Assembly: GCA_037783545.1 (NCBI GenBank) | Contig: JBBELK010000451.1 | Coordinates: forward strand, 1-64,000 | Direction of reading: 5' to 3' | Origin: Henricia sp. BOLD:AAB3569 | Taxonomy: Eukaryota; Echinodermata; Asteroidea; Spinulosida; Echinasteridae | Length of the DNA stretch: 64,000 nucleotides | Part shown: positions 53,440-62,462 of the stretch, in pieces | Position numbering within the stretch: position 1 is the first letter of the stretch | Layout: each line of letters opens with the position of its first letter | The notes under the pieces: model-generated | What the model was told of the DNA's origin: nothing | The model's database searches: none | What the model saw: only the letters and a program-made list of their open reading frames with translations | Translations under genes and position numbers: made by a program

Positions 53440-53717
53440 CCGTTTGCCAACTCGACTCCTACCAACTCGACCGTCGTACCAACTCGACCGTCGTACCAAC
53501 TCGACCGTCGTACCAACTCGACCGTTGACCAACTCGACTTCACAGTCGAGTCAACTCGACCGTTGACCAACTCGACCGTCGTACCAACTCGACCGTCGTA
53601 CCAACTCGACCGTCGTACCAACTCGACCGTCGTACCAACTCGACCGTCGGACCAACTCGACCGTCGGACCAACTCGACCGTCGGACCAACTCGACCGCTA
53701 GCCAACTCGACGTATCC
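53440..53717 (+). repeat. 17-bp repeat array, left arm
   Basis: About fifteen CAACTCGAC-containing units, mostly 17 bp, with variants GTTGA and GTCGGA. A short reversed stretch CAGTCGAGT lies in the middle near 53,543. Confidence 0.9.
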
Positions 53718-53777
53718 GGCCCGCCGAGTACTACGCGAAAAACACACCAGTAGGGTTTTATTTTACACATCCTCAAT

Positions 53778-54326
53778 TACCCCTAGAACTATGGGGGACT
53801 GTATCCCCCATAGGTTATGTTGTTTTTTTCCAATATGGCGGCGCCTGAACTTTAAGATCGGACCGATACGGTTTAAGCTAGCGCAATAATCCGCTCCCCA
53901 ATCGCCACCAAACTCCGTCTGATAGTTCTTGAGACACTCACCTTGCGTGTGTCTACGGAATTTCGGTACCATTTGTCCATTAAATTCTCCGAAAATAATG
54001 TTGGAAAATGAACGGGAACATGTGCGATGCATGTGGATGCATGATCGAGGCATTCGGTGCGATGCATGTGGATGCATCGCACATGTTCCCGTTCATTTTC
54101 CAACATTATTTTCGGAGAATTTAATGGACAAATGGTACCGAAATTCCGTAGACACACGCAAGGTGAGTGTCTCAAGAACTATCAGACGGAGTTTGGTGGC
54201 GATTGGGGAGCGGATTATTGCGCTAGCTTAAACCGTATCGGTCCGATCTTAAAGTTCAGGCGCCGCCATATTGGAAAAAAACAACATAACCTATGGGGGA
54301 TACAGTCCCCCATAGTTCTAGGGGTA
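53778..54326. mobile_element. 549-bp near-perfect palindrome with 9-bp target duplication
   Basis: Arms 53,778-54,032 and 54,072-54,326 are exact inverse complements by eye over 255 bases. They are separated by a 39-base spacer made of GATGCATGTGG words. ATCCTCAAT stands directly outside both ends (53,769-53,777 and 54,327-54,335). The ends are TACCCCTAGAACTATGGGGG. Identical arms and intact duplications mean a recent insertion. A 9-bp duplication with long terminal repeats is typical of Mutator-like elements, but no other family trait is seen. The mirrored open frames inside have no recognised domain. Confidence 0.9.
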
Positions 54327-54889
54327 ATCCTCAATCACACGTTAAATAACATAATTGTAACAGTTTCTTATTCTTTAAGAATCATAATCGATGGTATTTT
54401 GTACACAGGCCTATTGAACAAAGATTTGCGACAAAAGTGCAAGTGGGAAGTATATCTTAAAATTACATTATCTTTTGATTCTAGGAGGTAATTTCCTCAA
54501 AATCTTTGTTCAATGTACCGGTATACGAAAAGAAAATATCGATCTTTAAAGGTGGGAAATTGAATTTGAATTATTAGTACATGCAGCCTATATAGGCCTA
54601 AACCAAAATCATCTGAGGTAGAAATTTGAGACATTCAATCCTGAATCGATCACGGGCTGTGCTGCTACGCTCACCGCCGTGAAAGCAGCGCCGTGCAAGA
54701 CCGGCCGATCACGTTGTCCACCGGCCCGCCCACGCCGCGGCGGCGGCGACTAGTGCGTGTGGCGGTTATAATAACCCGTGTGGCTGTCCTTTTTTTGTTA
54801 TACATTAGGGGGTACATTATGCTTATTTTCACGCCGGCTATGATGTACTAGTTCAGTGGGACACAACGGACGAGTTGACTTCTGCAGTT

Positions 54890-55168
54890 AAACGTACAAC
54901 GGTTACAACGGTCGAGTTGGTAGGAGTCGAGTTGGTACGACGGTCGAGTTGACTCCTTCGGTCGAGCGCGCGACGGTCGAGTTGGTACGACGGTCGAGTT
55001 GGTACGACGGTCGAGTTGGTACGACGGTCGAGTTGGTAGGAGTCGAGTTGGTACGACGGTCGAGTTGACTCCTTCGGTCGAGCGCGCGACGGTCGAGTTG
55101 GTACGACGGTCGAGTTGGTACGACGGTCGAGTTGGTAGGAGTCGAGTTGGCAAACGGTCGACTTGACC
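54890..55168 (-). repeat. 17-bp repeat array, right arm, with 117-bp higher-order repeat
   Basis: GTCGAGTTGGTACGACG units in the opposite orientation to the left arm. The block with ACTCCTTCGGTCGAGCGCGC occurs at 54,952 and 55,069, giving a 117-bp higher-order period present twice. Confidence 0.88.
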
Positions 55169-55198
55169 TGACACCCTTATACAGTCAGTACTTAGCCG

Positions 55199-55296
55199 GG
55201 TTTACAGTCAACTCGACTCCCACCAACTCGACCGTCGTGCCAACTCGACCGTCGTGCCAACTCGACCGTTTTGTCGTTTGTCAACTCGACCGTCGA
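55199..55296 (+). repeat. Solo half-copy of the foldback arm
   Basis: Begins GGGTTTACAGTCAACTCGAC, like the left end of the foldback element, followed by four or five 17-bp-type units (CCAACTCGACCGTCGTG), then unrelated sequence. No partner arm follows. Confidence 0.75.
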
Positions 55297-56263
55297 ATTT
55301 GACATTAGATGTAGCACACTGTCTTTGATGAAAACAATCAAGTTCTATTTTCTAATCAAAATTTGGGGAATTCTACTTTGATTCTTTGAATTTTTGTGTG
55401 GTTCAAGAAAATCTGTTGACAAACACTAAAATCTAAATCATGCCACACCTGCATTTTCACCGTGCAAGGCCGATCACGTTGACCGGCCTGCACCGGCTAA
55501 AGTAGGGGACTGTGAAAATCTATTCTTTGGAACATTATTCAATGATCTACCGCAGCATTTTACATTCTATCGTGTAGATTATTCACACTTCTGCCTTGAA
55601 GTTGGAAGTTACAATTTCAGCCGAGTTTGAGGTTGAAAACGTCGCTGGATTGAGCGACGTCGCTCAGTTAAGCGACGCATCAACATATTTGTGAGGACAC
55701 GTGGCACATATTGGCAGCCGGATGCAGCCATAGCGTCGCTCAATTGAGGGTTGGTCCCCTACTGTTTAGCAGCTGTCTTGTGGCACTGTCGTGTGGATTT
55801 CGTTTGGCCGTTTGGCCGATTCCATACTACACTGTAAATCGAGTGACAAATGGCTTGTGAAACCCATTGTCAATTCTCTTGATGTTTTGCTTGTCAGAAT
55901 GCATCAGTTTTTAAAATCAAAGTGCCGCTGGATTTATTTCTGGGAAGACTCTTGAAGAGCCTGACGTACCGTATGCTAAACAACTGCAGTTTTGCAGCAT
56001 CGTTTATACAGCTCGCAGGCAGTGGGCTTGCGGTTTTGTAACGTTAGCGGGCTAGCGGCACCTTCTGTTGTCAGTATTCTTGCACTCGATGAGTCACACA
56101 TTCTGATTTGATGCAGTGGAAGCCGCGCCGGTGGGGTGGTAGGGGGTATTGAATAATATTAACTTTGGACGGCCCTTTAGTAGAAATAGACTGTTTTAGA
56201 AATAATGTAAGACAACTCGTTTTACAGCAAATTTTATAACACTTTTTATTTCTCTCCATTTAG
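55297..56263. other. Upstream flank of the NF-kappaB gene
   Basis: Includes CCGTGCAAGGCCGATCACGT (55,460), almost repeating CCGTGCAAGACCGGCCGATC (54,691) inside the foldback element. A set of GCGACG / CGTCGCTCA motifs lies at 55,645-55,745. The sequence just before 56,264 is intron (polypyrimidine TTTTTATTTCTCTCCATTTAG), so the transcription start lies further upstream and was not identified. Confidence 0.5.
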
Positions 56264-56341
56264 GTTTCAATCCACGCTTGAGTAATCTACATGTAAACCT
56301 CATTTTATAAAGCAAGTCACCACAATTCATCCAGAAGCACC
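56264..56341 (+). other. NF-kappaB gene, 5' UTR part of the first coding exon
   Basis: Follows the acceptor TTTCTCTCCATTTAG and runs 78 bases to the ATG, so at least one non-coding exon must exist upstream. The start context is AGCACCATGT, with A at -3. Confidence 0.6.
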
Positions 56342-56563
56342 ATGTCTGACGAAGAGCGTTCAGACTCGCTGCAGTCAGTGGAAATCCCAAGCGATATGTA
56401 TCAGCAAGTCTATGTGAACAGTAACGGCACTGGGCATTCAGTGAACTTGACCGACGGTTTAACGAGCGACCTTCATCAACTGGAGGTCATGACTGGAATG
56501 AACCAGCAAACACTGAACGATCTGTCGGCACCGTGTCTTCGCATTATTGAGGAACCTAAACAG
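56342..56563 (+). CDS. NF-kappaB (class I Rel), coding exon 1
   Basis: Seventy-four codons from ATG to the donor CAG/GTACAG, ending at a codon boundary. The first sixty residues (MSDEERSDSLQSVEIPSDMY at the start) are an acidic, serine-rich leader with no domain. The last dozen, PCLRIIEEPKQ, are the sequence that leads into the Rel homology domain in all NF-kappaB proteins. Rel proteins are cytoplasmic transcription factors released to the nucleus by immune signals, binding GGGRNNYYCC sites as dimers. The exon end exactly meets the next exon, whose RGFRFRY completes the familiar junction. Confidence 0.92.
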
Positions 56564-56584
56564 GTACAGTACGCACTCACTTCC

Positions 56585-56765
56585 CGGGGCGGGTTGGCGT
56601 AGCGGTTTCTTCCACCTCTGACGTCCCAGGTTCTATCCTGGGGTTTGTACCGTATGTGGATTGGGTTTGCAGTTCCTACTTGACCGCATGGGTTTCACCC
56701 AGGAGATTTTCCTGGGGGTTTTCCTCCCACTTCTAAAACTGCATCTCCTTCGTCATCTTGACGAG
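56585..56765 (+). mobile_element. SINE-2 copy, tRNA-derived
   Basis: GGTTGGCGTAGCGGTTTCTT resembles an A-box region and CCAGGTTCTATCCTGG a B box. The body GTATGTGGATTGGGTTTGCA, then CCGCATGGGTTTCACCC and TTTTCCTCCCACTTCTAAAA, recurs at 61.77-62.03 kb. It lies in NF-kappaB intron 1, only about 20 bases past the donor. Confidence 0.7.
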
Positions 56766-58050
56766 ATTTTCACTCTATTTACAAAATGTTTAAAATTTGT
56801 GATTCTGTAATCTTTTAAATTTTGTAATTTTGACGTGCGAAACGGCTCGGTGTGAATCCACCCTTCAAACAAGTACATGTACAGCAGACGATTTCACGTA
56901 ACATTTCTGCAATAATTGCACGCAAGTCTACATAATATGCCATTTTCAAAAGTTGCGAAAGCTACGCACCTTTTTGTGAAATCGGCTGCAGATTATGTAC
57001 ACGTCTGTGACAAATAAGCATATCCGGTCAATGTACATGTACATATATACTGTGTGGGTGACACAATAGAAAATGTACAAAACGGACAATGTCTTTCATT
57101 TGATTTTTTTGTGTATAAAAAGAGGAAATTGTGTTTTTAAAATCAAAACCTTGTTAGATTTGTACTTGCAAGTACCTGTATCAGTTCACATCAGCCAAAG
57201 AAATTTGTAACAGTTTATTAGGCAAAAAAAAAAACATTTGACTGTCTTTGTTCAGACAGAAGTTACGGAATTGATGCGCCGATGCGGGGCTCCCCCCCCC
57301 CCCCCCCCACCCCCACCCCCACCCCCCCCCCCCTCCATCACGTCAGACCGAAGTTCCGGAATTGATGCGGCGACGCGGGTTTTTTCCCTCCATTCAGACA
57401 CGCTCTAATTCACAATCGCGATTCTTTGTTGTCGCGTGAGACCTAGCCGCTATTGTTGCAGCTGATTAAACAACCTCATACACTGTACTCACTATCATTT
57501 GTTCTCATTCGATATCAGCATTGTCCGATTCTATTGCCCCGAGTATGAGGTCGAGCTGCCCGGGAAAATACATATAGACTTGTTCCCATTCCCTACGTAG
57601 CGATCAGTCTAGAAAATGTGAAGCGGTGTGGCAATAGAGGGCGCTGTCTTAGCTGCCGAAAAAAGAAGAAGATTGACACGCATGTTTAAATTCGTCGCGC
57701 GTGCCGACCAGAGACCGAACATCTAATTTTTTTGCCTTATGAGCAGGAAGTTAAAAAAAAATAAAAAATACATTCAATTCTATTTTTTACCTTCGAGAGT
57801 GTAAAACCACTGTACGATTGTGCCCTGCTACACGTGTATGCAGAAGGGACTGTCCCTATAGTGACCTACATGTACTTTTGTATTGGTATACAAATAGGGC
57901 TTACATGTACTATAATAAGGCCAAGATGAGAGAGAAAGAGGGCAAACAAACTGTTTCCTGTTACTTGTACATGTATGTAGGGTGGGAAGGTGGTTTTGTC
58001 TCAGCCTACGGGAACATGGTCATTTATTTTTACCCCCTTGCACCTTTAAA
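56766..58050. other. NF-kappaB intron 1, with C-run and short duplication
   Basis: 57,292-57,335 is nearly pure C. It separates two copies of GGAATTGATGCGSCGAYGCGG (57,259 and 57,350, period 91). TACATGTA words are dense here. No exon recognised. Confidence 0.55.
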
Positions 58051-58055
58051 CAGTT

Positions 58056-59200
58056 AAAGACAATTACATGATTGGAAAACTTTACAAAATAGGAACAACA
58101 GCATCAGGGGTCGACCTAGAAAAAAAAAATTACATGCACTGGTGCATGTAGACTAAAACAGTTACATGCACAGAACAACTTTTACATGCACAAAAAAGTG
58201 AGCACGCAAATCATAACAAAAAGTATTATTTATATATTCGCTGTTTAATGGTGGTGTTTTGTTTTATTCAATAAAATGATTTGTTTTTGTACAGTCACTA
58301 CTAGAACTCGCTGTTCGTTTATTTCATCAATGACAAAATAAAACTTCAGAGTGTGATACCCTCACCTGGTTTTAAAAGTCGCTATAGGATGATTCACAAT
58401 ATCGCGCACAAATTTACGTACATGTACATGTATGAATACAGCGCATTCATGATCCTCTGCGATCGCTAGACACAGTACAAGTCATGTACGTGTTTGTACA
58501 TGTCCATGCACAACATACGTTTCAGCGGTCGCCAAGAGGGGTATATCCAATTGCTCAATTGCGGTACCCCCCCGAGTCTTTTTCCCGGTCGTTTTTATGC
58601 TACGCGCTCACGCGCTGTATTGCTCGGATGGTGAACTGCATGTAGCCGGAACGTATAGATGAAGGAAGTGTTTAGAAAACGGCCACACTACGTCTACGTC
58701 TACGCACAAAGCGGCATTATCGGTACTTTCTTGTGCTAGCGCTGGTCGGTCGGTCGATCATGCGTTGCGTGCACAATTAATGGAAAATTTGGTGCGCGTA
58801 TTGTGACAAGTTGGTCTTCAACGTGGGAAAATATACCAGGTACGTAATTAGGCCTGAAAAAGTACGTGCACGGCGTGCACGTAAATACAAATCCTTACAT
58901 GCACAGATCAAAAAGTACATGCACCAGTGCATGCGTGCACCCGTCTAAATCGAACGCTGAACAGCATTACATTTAAAGAATAATGCTGATAAACTGCGTA
59001 AGTGTAAAGATTTCAGCCACAATTTTAAAAAAAGCACCTTTATTTGGCAATTTATCCCACAAAGGTCTCATTTAATACATTGGAACAAATCATGTGTTTG
59101 TTACCATTGCTATCAACTTTTTAATCTAATTTTTCTTGTCAACTCGGATCATTAAGTAGAATTTTAGGTAACTGCAAATAATATATGGGTGCTTTAAAAA
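58056..59200 (-). mobile_element. Family A element interrupted by a hAT-like element
   Basis: Family A begins at TTAAAGACAATTACATGATT, breaks after AACAACAGCAT at 58,104, and resumes at AACAGCATTACATTTAAAGA (58,960). It then continues through GTGTTTGTTACCATTGCTAT to CTGCAAATAATATATGGGTG then CTTTAAA. Confidence 0.78.
58105..58959. mobile_element. hAT-like non-autonomous element, 855 bp, 8-bp target duplication
   Basis: Ends CAGGGGTCGACCTAGA and (complement of right end) CAGCGTTCGATTTAGA. AACAGCAT is duplicated on each side (58,097-58,104 and 58,960-58,967). CAG...TCGA termini and an 8-bp duplication are hAT hallmarks. Both ends carry repeated TTACATGCAC / GTGCATGTA words as subterminal repeats. 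No transposase frame remains. Confidence 0.82.
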
Positions 59201-59392
59201 CAAAGGCAATGTATACAAAAATTACGTTTAGGCACAATTTTTTTTAATTTTTAATTTTTATGTATGATTAGCATGCATACACTGTATGCTCCCACACTTG
59301 TGTAATATACACGTACACACATACTTAGTGCCTCAGCATGGCTTTGTCATTACTCATTTCTATTCAATGATATATTGTTCTCATCCATGCAG

Positions 59393-59491
59393 CGGGGATT
59401 TCGGTTTCGTTACGATTGCGAAGGTCCATCTCACGGAGGTCTCCCGGGCCAGCACAGCCAGAAGGGAAAACGCACTTACCCAACTGTAGAG
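59393..59491 (+). CDS. NF-kappaB (class I Rel), coding exon 2: DNA-recognition loop
   Basis: Ninety-nine bases (33 codons), phase 0 at both ends, acceptor TTCTCATCCATGCAG and donor GAG/GTAAGG. It encodes [19 protein letters not shown], the recognition loop that contacts the kappaB half-site. The Arg residues, the redox-sensitive Cys (Cys62 in human p50) and the HGGLPG turn identify the p105/p100/Relish class. RelA and c-Rel read CEGRSAGSIPG at this point. The peptide then runs [14 protein letters not shown]. Confidence 0.95.
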
Positions 59492-60534
59492 GTAAGGGTA
59501 GATTCACACTAAACGTTTTCACGCATTACGTGCGTAAATTTAACATGCGTGGCTTTAAAAAAAGCGGGCTTGTACACTAGCGTAGTGCAGCCATAACGGG
59601 AGAAAGCTTGAGAAATTCAAGCGGGCTTGTACACTAGCATATTGCAATGTACACTGTATGTGGGTCTGTCCACAGTAATGGGGTACATTTGAAAAATAAG
59701 TCAATAATTCCTTTCAGATGTCTTTAGTTTATCTCAGAATTAAAGAAATGTCCTTGTTTTGTTCTCGGGAGATAACTTTTGCCCAAAAAGGTAACAAATT
59801 GCTGCCACAACATACATTTTTGAAAAGCAAGTGTACAAATTTTCCTATTACGTAGGTAACGTGGACAGACAATTTTGTGACATTTTTTTCTGTCTTTGTT
59901 ACATGCGTAATAGGAAAATTTGTGCCTGAGGTTTTCACAAATGTATGTTGTAGGACTATTTTTCTTACTCCTTGGTGAAAAAGTTATTTCCTCAGTTTAA
60001 CTTGATAATTTAAAGATAAAATTAAGACATTTGAAGTGAACTGGGACCTGAGATCTTGAATGTTACAGAAATGTACCCCATTACTGTGGACAGACCCACG
60101 TACATGCACATGTAGTCTTGTACCCACCTCCCACCGCGGACGTCCCATTGTTACTCTTTTGTTTGGACTTATTTGTTTTGTACACGATTCTAAATCGCGG
60201 ACGTCTTTGGCAATCGCGGACCCTATTGTTCCTATTGTTAAACGTCCCCCATTTGAATACAGAAACCCGCACATTGTTCTTTACATACACATGTATGACC
60301 TTTGACTGCAACTTCTATCGCTGCGCTCAAGATCTAACGACGGATGTACATGTAAACGCAGCACTCCGACGCATTCTTATCAAGGGAATCAATCTTGATC
60401 CCGAGCTAAGTGGACCAAAGACCGAACATATTTTTTTTGGGCCTGGAAAATTCTGGTCAAGCTAATTTAAAACTGGCCAACCACAGTTTATTCCTTAAAT
60501 GTTGCTAATTAAAACGTTATTTTTGTTCCACAAG
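59492..60534. other. NF-kappaB intron 2
   Basis: Holds the 440-bp inverted-repeat element below, a duplicated AAGCGGGCTTGTACACTAGC (59,563 and 59,619), and TACATGTA words. No exon recognised. Confidence 0.7.
59660..60099. mobile_element. 440-bp inverted-repeat element in NF-kappaB intron 2
   Basis: GTGGGTCTGTCCACAGTAAT then GGGGTACATTT on the left is exactly inverted at the right end (AAATGTACCCC, then ATTACTGTGGACAGACCCAC, allowing one base). A second internal pair AATTTTCCTATTACG / CGTAATAGGAAAATT lies near the middle. GTA outside both ends may be part of the target. Confidence 0.8.
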
Positions 60535-60683
60535 ATTTTGAACTATACGGGAGTTGCAAGAATTGTAGTGACATTAGTAACTAATGAAGACGTACCGAGA
60601 CCACATGCCCATAGCATTGTGGGTAAAAACTGCAACGCTGGAATGTGCACCGTACAGCTTGGCCCAACAGAAATGACAGCAAG
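60535..60683 (+). CDS. NF-kappaB (class I Rel), coding exon 3
   Basis: 149 bases, starting at a codon boundary after TTTTTGTTCCACAAG and ending two bases into a codon at GCAAG/GTAAGA. The peptide ILNYTGVARIVVTLVTNEDV then PRPHAHSIVGKNC and CTVQLGPTEMTA continues the N-terminal immunoglobulin-like Rel domain. HAHSIVGK is a conserved family landmark. The split codon completes as AGC (Ser). Confidence 0.93.
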
Positions 60684-61204
60684 GTAAGACATACATGTGA
60701 TACCCTGTTTACACCGAAATCCCGAGGGACTTGAGAGTGATTTACGAACAAAAATTGGTCAAAATGGCATTTCCTCAGAAGTTGGTCGGCAAGATCTTAA
60801 GTTCCTCCTATGTTACTTGTCAGAAGGTCGTAAGTTAGTCCTGAACACTCGCAATAACTCGGGGGGGAATCGCCATCGCTCGGCACAAGTTCCCCGACCG
60901 TATGGAACGGTTCAAAACGGTCGGGAAACTTTCTCGGTCGCCCCCTTGACAAAAGTTTCATGACCACTCACGAGTCCAAGAAATACAGAATTTTACAACT
61001 CGTAAGTCGACCTTAACTTGGTCGTGCTTCGGTGTAAACATAGCATAAGCCTGTGACGAGTATCCAGATAACAGACCCTCGAAATCAGAAAACGGTTCCA
61101 CTTTGCCAAATACGGTATCTGCATGACATTTTTTAACGGGTTTAATGAACTACAAATCGCAACCCGTAGGCTGAATTGCATGAAGCTTACAAGTATGTTC
61201 AACC

Positions 61205-61345
61205 TAAACGACCAGAGACACCGGGGAATCCCTTTACTCTTCACAAAGGAGTGTGTTGTGCATTAAACAACCCACTGGATCAACGACTTTACATCCCTTC
61301 CAAAGGATGGTGCAAGTGTGTTTAAGTGTCTTGTAGTCTTGGGCG
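61205..61345 (-). mobile_element. SINE-1 fragment in NF-kappaB intron 3
   Basis: On the plus strand: ACCAGAGACACCGGGGAATC, ACTGGATCAACGACTTTACA then TCCCTTCCAAAGGATGGTGC. These are the SINE-1 body in reverse, truncated at both ends. Contains GGGGAATCCC, which satisfies the kappaB site pattern GGGRNNYYCC. Confidence 0.75.
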
Positions 61346-61769
61346 ATTCCACGTCGGAGTTGAGTAGAATCGATTCTACTTTCGGAATCAAATCATGATT
61401 CCAGATTTTTGAGGAATCTTTTCCCAATAGGATTTGATCATCTCGATTTCATCTTGATTCGATTCCTAGCGATAACTTGCCAATTCCAGAAATTACCCAA
61501 CAATAGACTGCCGAAGTGAATACGTCATCTTTTGTTGGTTGCCTAGGCAATGGCTCTACACTAAAAATCACTGAACCATGTGCTTTTGCAATGGTACTTT
61601 TTCCAACGGCCATGATGTTTAAAGCCAATTGCCATGGGGTACCCAAAATCACAACAGCAAAAATTAAACATTTCTGAAAACAGTGAATACTAAAAAAACA
61701 GCAGTTTAATGATTGTCCTGGTCCTGCTAAACGTTTGGTGGTCCAACATTGCTTTTCAAAATAGCACTT

Positions 61770-62035
61770 CCACCAATGTGGCCCTGGTTCGAATCCCGTC
61801 CGTGTTCGAATCCCGTCCGGGTCAGTATGTGGATTGGGTTCTCAGTCCCTGCTTGATTCCGTGGGTTTTCCCCCACACGTCGGTGTGTGGGGCTTTTCTC
61901 CCACCTCTTAAACTGAGAATTTCTTCCTGTTCTCTCGCACTTCGTGGCCAAGCTGAAGAACCCCCTAGGTGGCTACAGGGCAACGACTTGAGTCGGCTAA
62001 TCTCAGCAACCAGATCCCTTTAGGGGATCATACGA
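61770..62035 (+). mobile_element. SINE-2 copy with duplicated B box
   Basis: TTCGAATCCCGTCC occurs twice in succession (61,788 and 61,805). CAGTATGTGGATTGGGTTCT, GATTCCGTGGGTTTTCCCCC and TTCTCCCACCTCTTAAACTG follow, as in the 56.6 kb copy, and then ACTTGAGTCGGCTAATCTCA. Confidence 0.72.
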
Positions 62036-62169
62036 AAGAAGAACCTGCAACAATCTTACCACCTCACCCCCACCCCCTCCATTACCCATTTTAAAGTTCA
62101 TGGTAATTTTTACCCCTGAATATTAAATGTGAGCTTTCCTCTTTCTTCTTTAAAAAAAAAACAATTCAG

Positions 62170-62462
62170 CTTCCCCAATCTCGGCATTCTACATGTCACT
62201 CGGAAAAATGTCGAGAAAGTCCTCAAAGATCGTCTTCGAGACCAGCAAAACCTCTGCCACTCGGTCCTCCGCGACAAGGGCGTAATGGGCTCCCACGGAT
62301 TACTGGACACTGACGAAGAACTGTCTAAGAAGGCTAAAGAAATGGCTAAAGAGATGGACTTGTCAGTTGTCAGACTTTGCTTTCAGGCCTACTTGCCCGA
62401 TACCAACGGTCAGTTTGTTCAAATGCTGAATCCCGCCATAACGGTGCCCATCTATGACAGCA
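62170..62462 (+). CDS. NF-kappaB (class I Rel), coding exon 4
   Basis: 293 bases, acceptor AAAAACAATTCAG, donor GACAGCA/GTAAGT, ending one base into a codon. Encodes FPNLGILHVTRKNVEKVLKD, a helical insert region, then KEMDLSVVRLCFQAYLPDT and ITVPIYDSS. This completes the N-terminal Rel DNA-binding domain. LGILHVT and EMDLSVVRL are near-invariant in NF-kappaB proteins. The insert between them is shorter than in vertebrate p105, as judged from memory of the family. A longer reading past the donor is intronic. Confidence 0.94.

Larger units (their letters stand above)
53422..55177. mobile_element. Foldback transposon-like element with 17-bp repeat arms
   Basis: Left arm (to about 53,717) and right arm (from about 54,890) are arrays of CCAACTCGACCGTCGTA in opposite orientation. 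The outer 45 bases of the arms match as inverted repeats (AGTCAAGTCGACCGTTTGCC, then AACTCGACTCCTACC). TATACAG flanks both ends (53,415-53,421 and 55,178-55,184), a likely 7-bp target duplication. The middle holds a separate 549-bp palindrome and a GC-rich piece. Tandem repeats in long inverted termini are the architecture of foldback elements such as FB and Galileo in Drosophila. No transposase is visible. Confidence 0.78.
60684..62169. other. NF-kappaB intron 3
   Basis: Contains fragments of SINE-1 (61,205-61,345) and SINE-2 (61,770-62,035), and the inverted partner of the 39.5 kb repeat (61,490-61,640). No additional exon is seen; 60,684-61,200 has nothing recognised. Confidence 0.7.

Noticed and set aside
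53241..53889. Frames of 78-176 codons over the 17-bp arrays
   Set aside because: The NSTVVPTRPSYQLDRR-type peptides come from the DNA repeat read in any frame. No start context, splice site or domain.
53873..54231. Two identical 100-codon frames in the 549-bp palindrome
   Set aside because: They are mirror copies created by the inverted arms. No recognisable domain, so not called a transposase fragment.
53440..55168. CRISPR-like array
   Set aside because: Units are contiguous 17-mers with no unique spacers, in two opposed blocks, in animal DNA.
57292..57335. Contig gap or adaptor at the C-run
   Set aside because: The flanking 91-bp direct repeat reads across it in an orderly way, so it is treated as real low-complexity DNA, though its length is unreliable.
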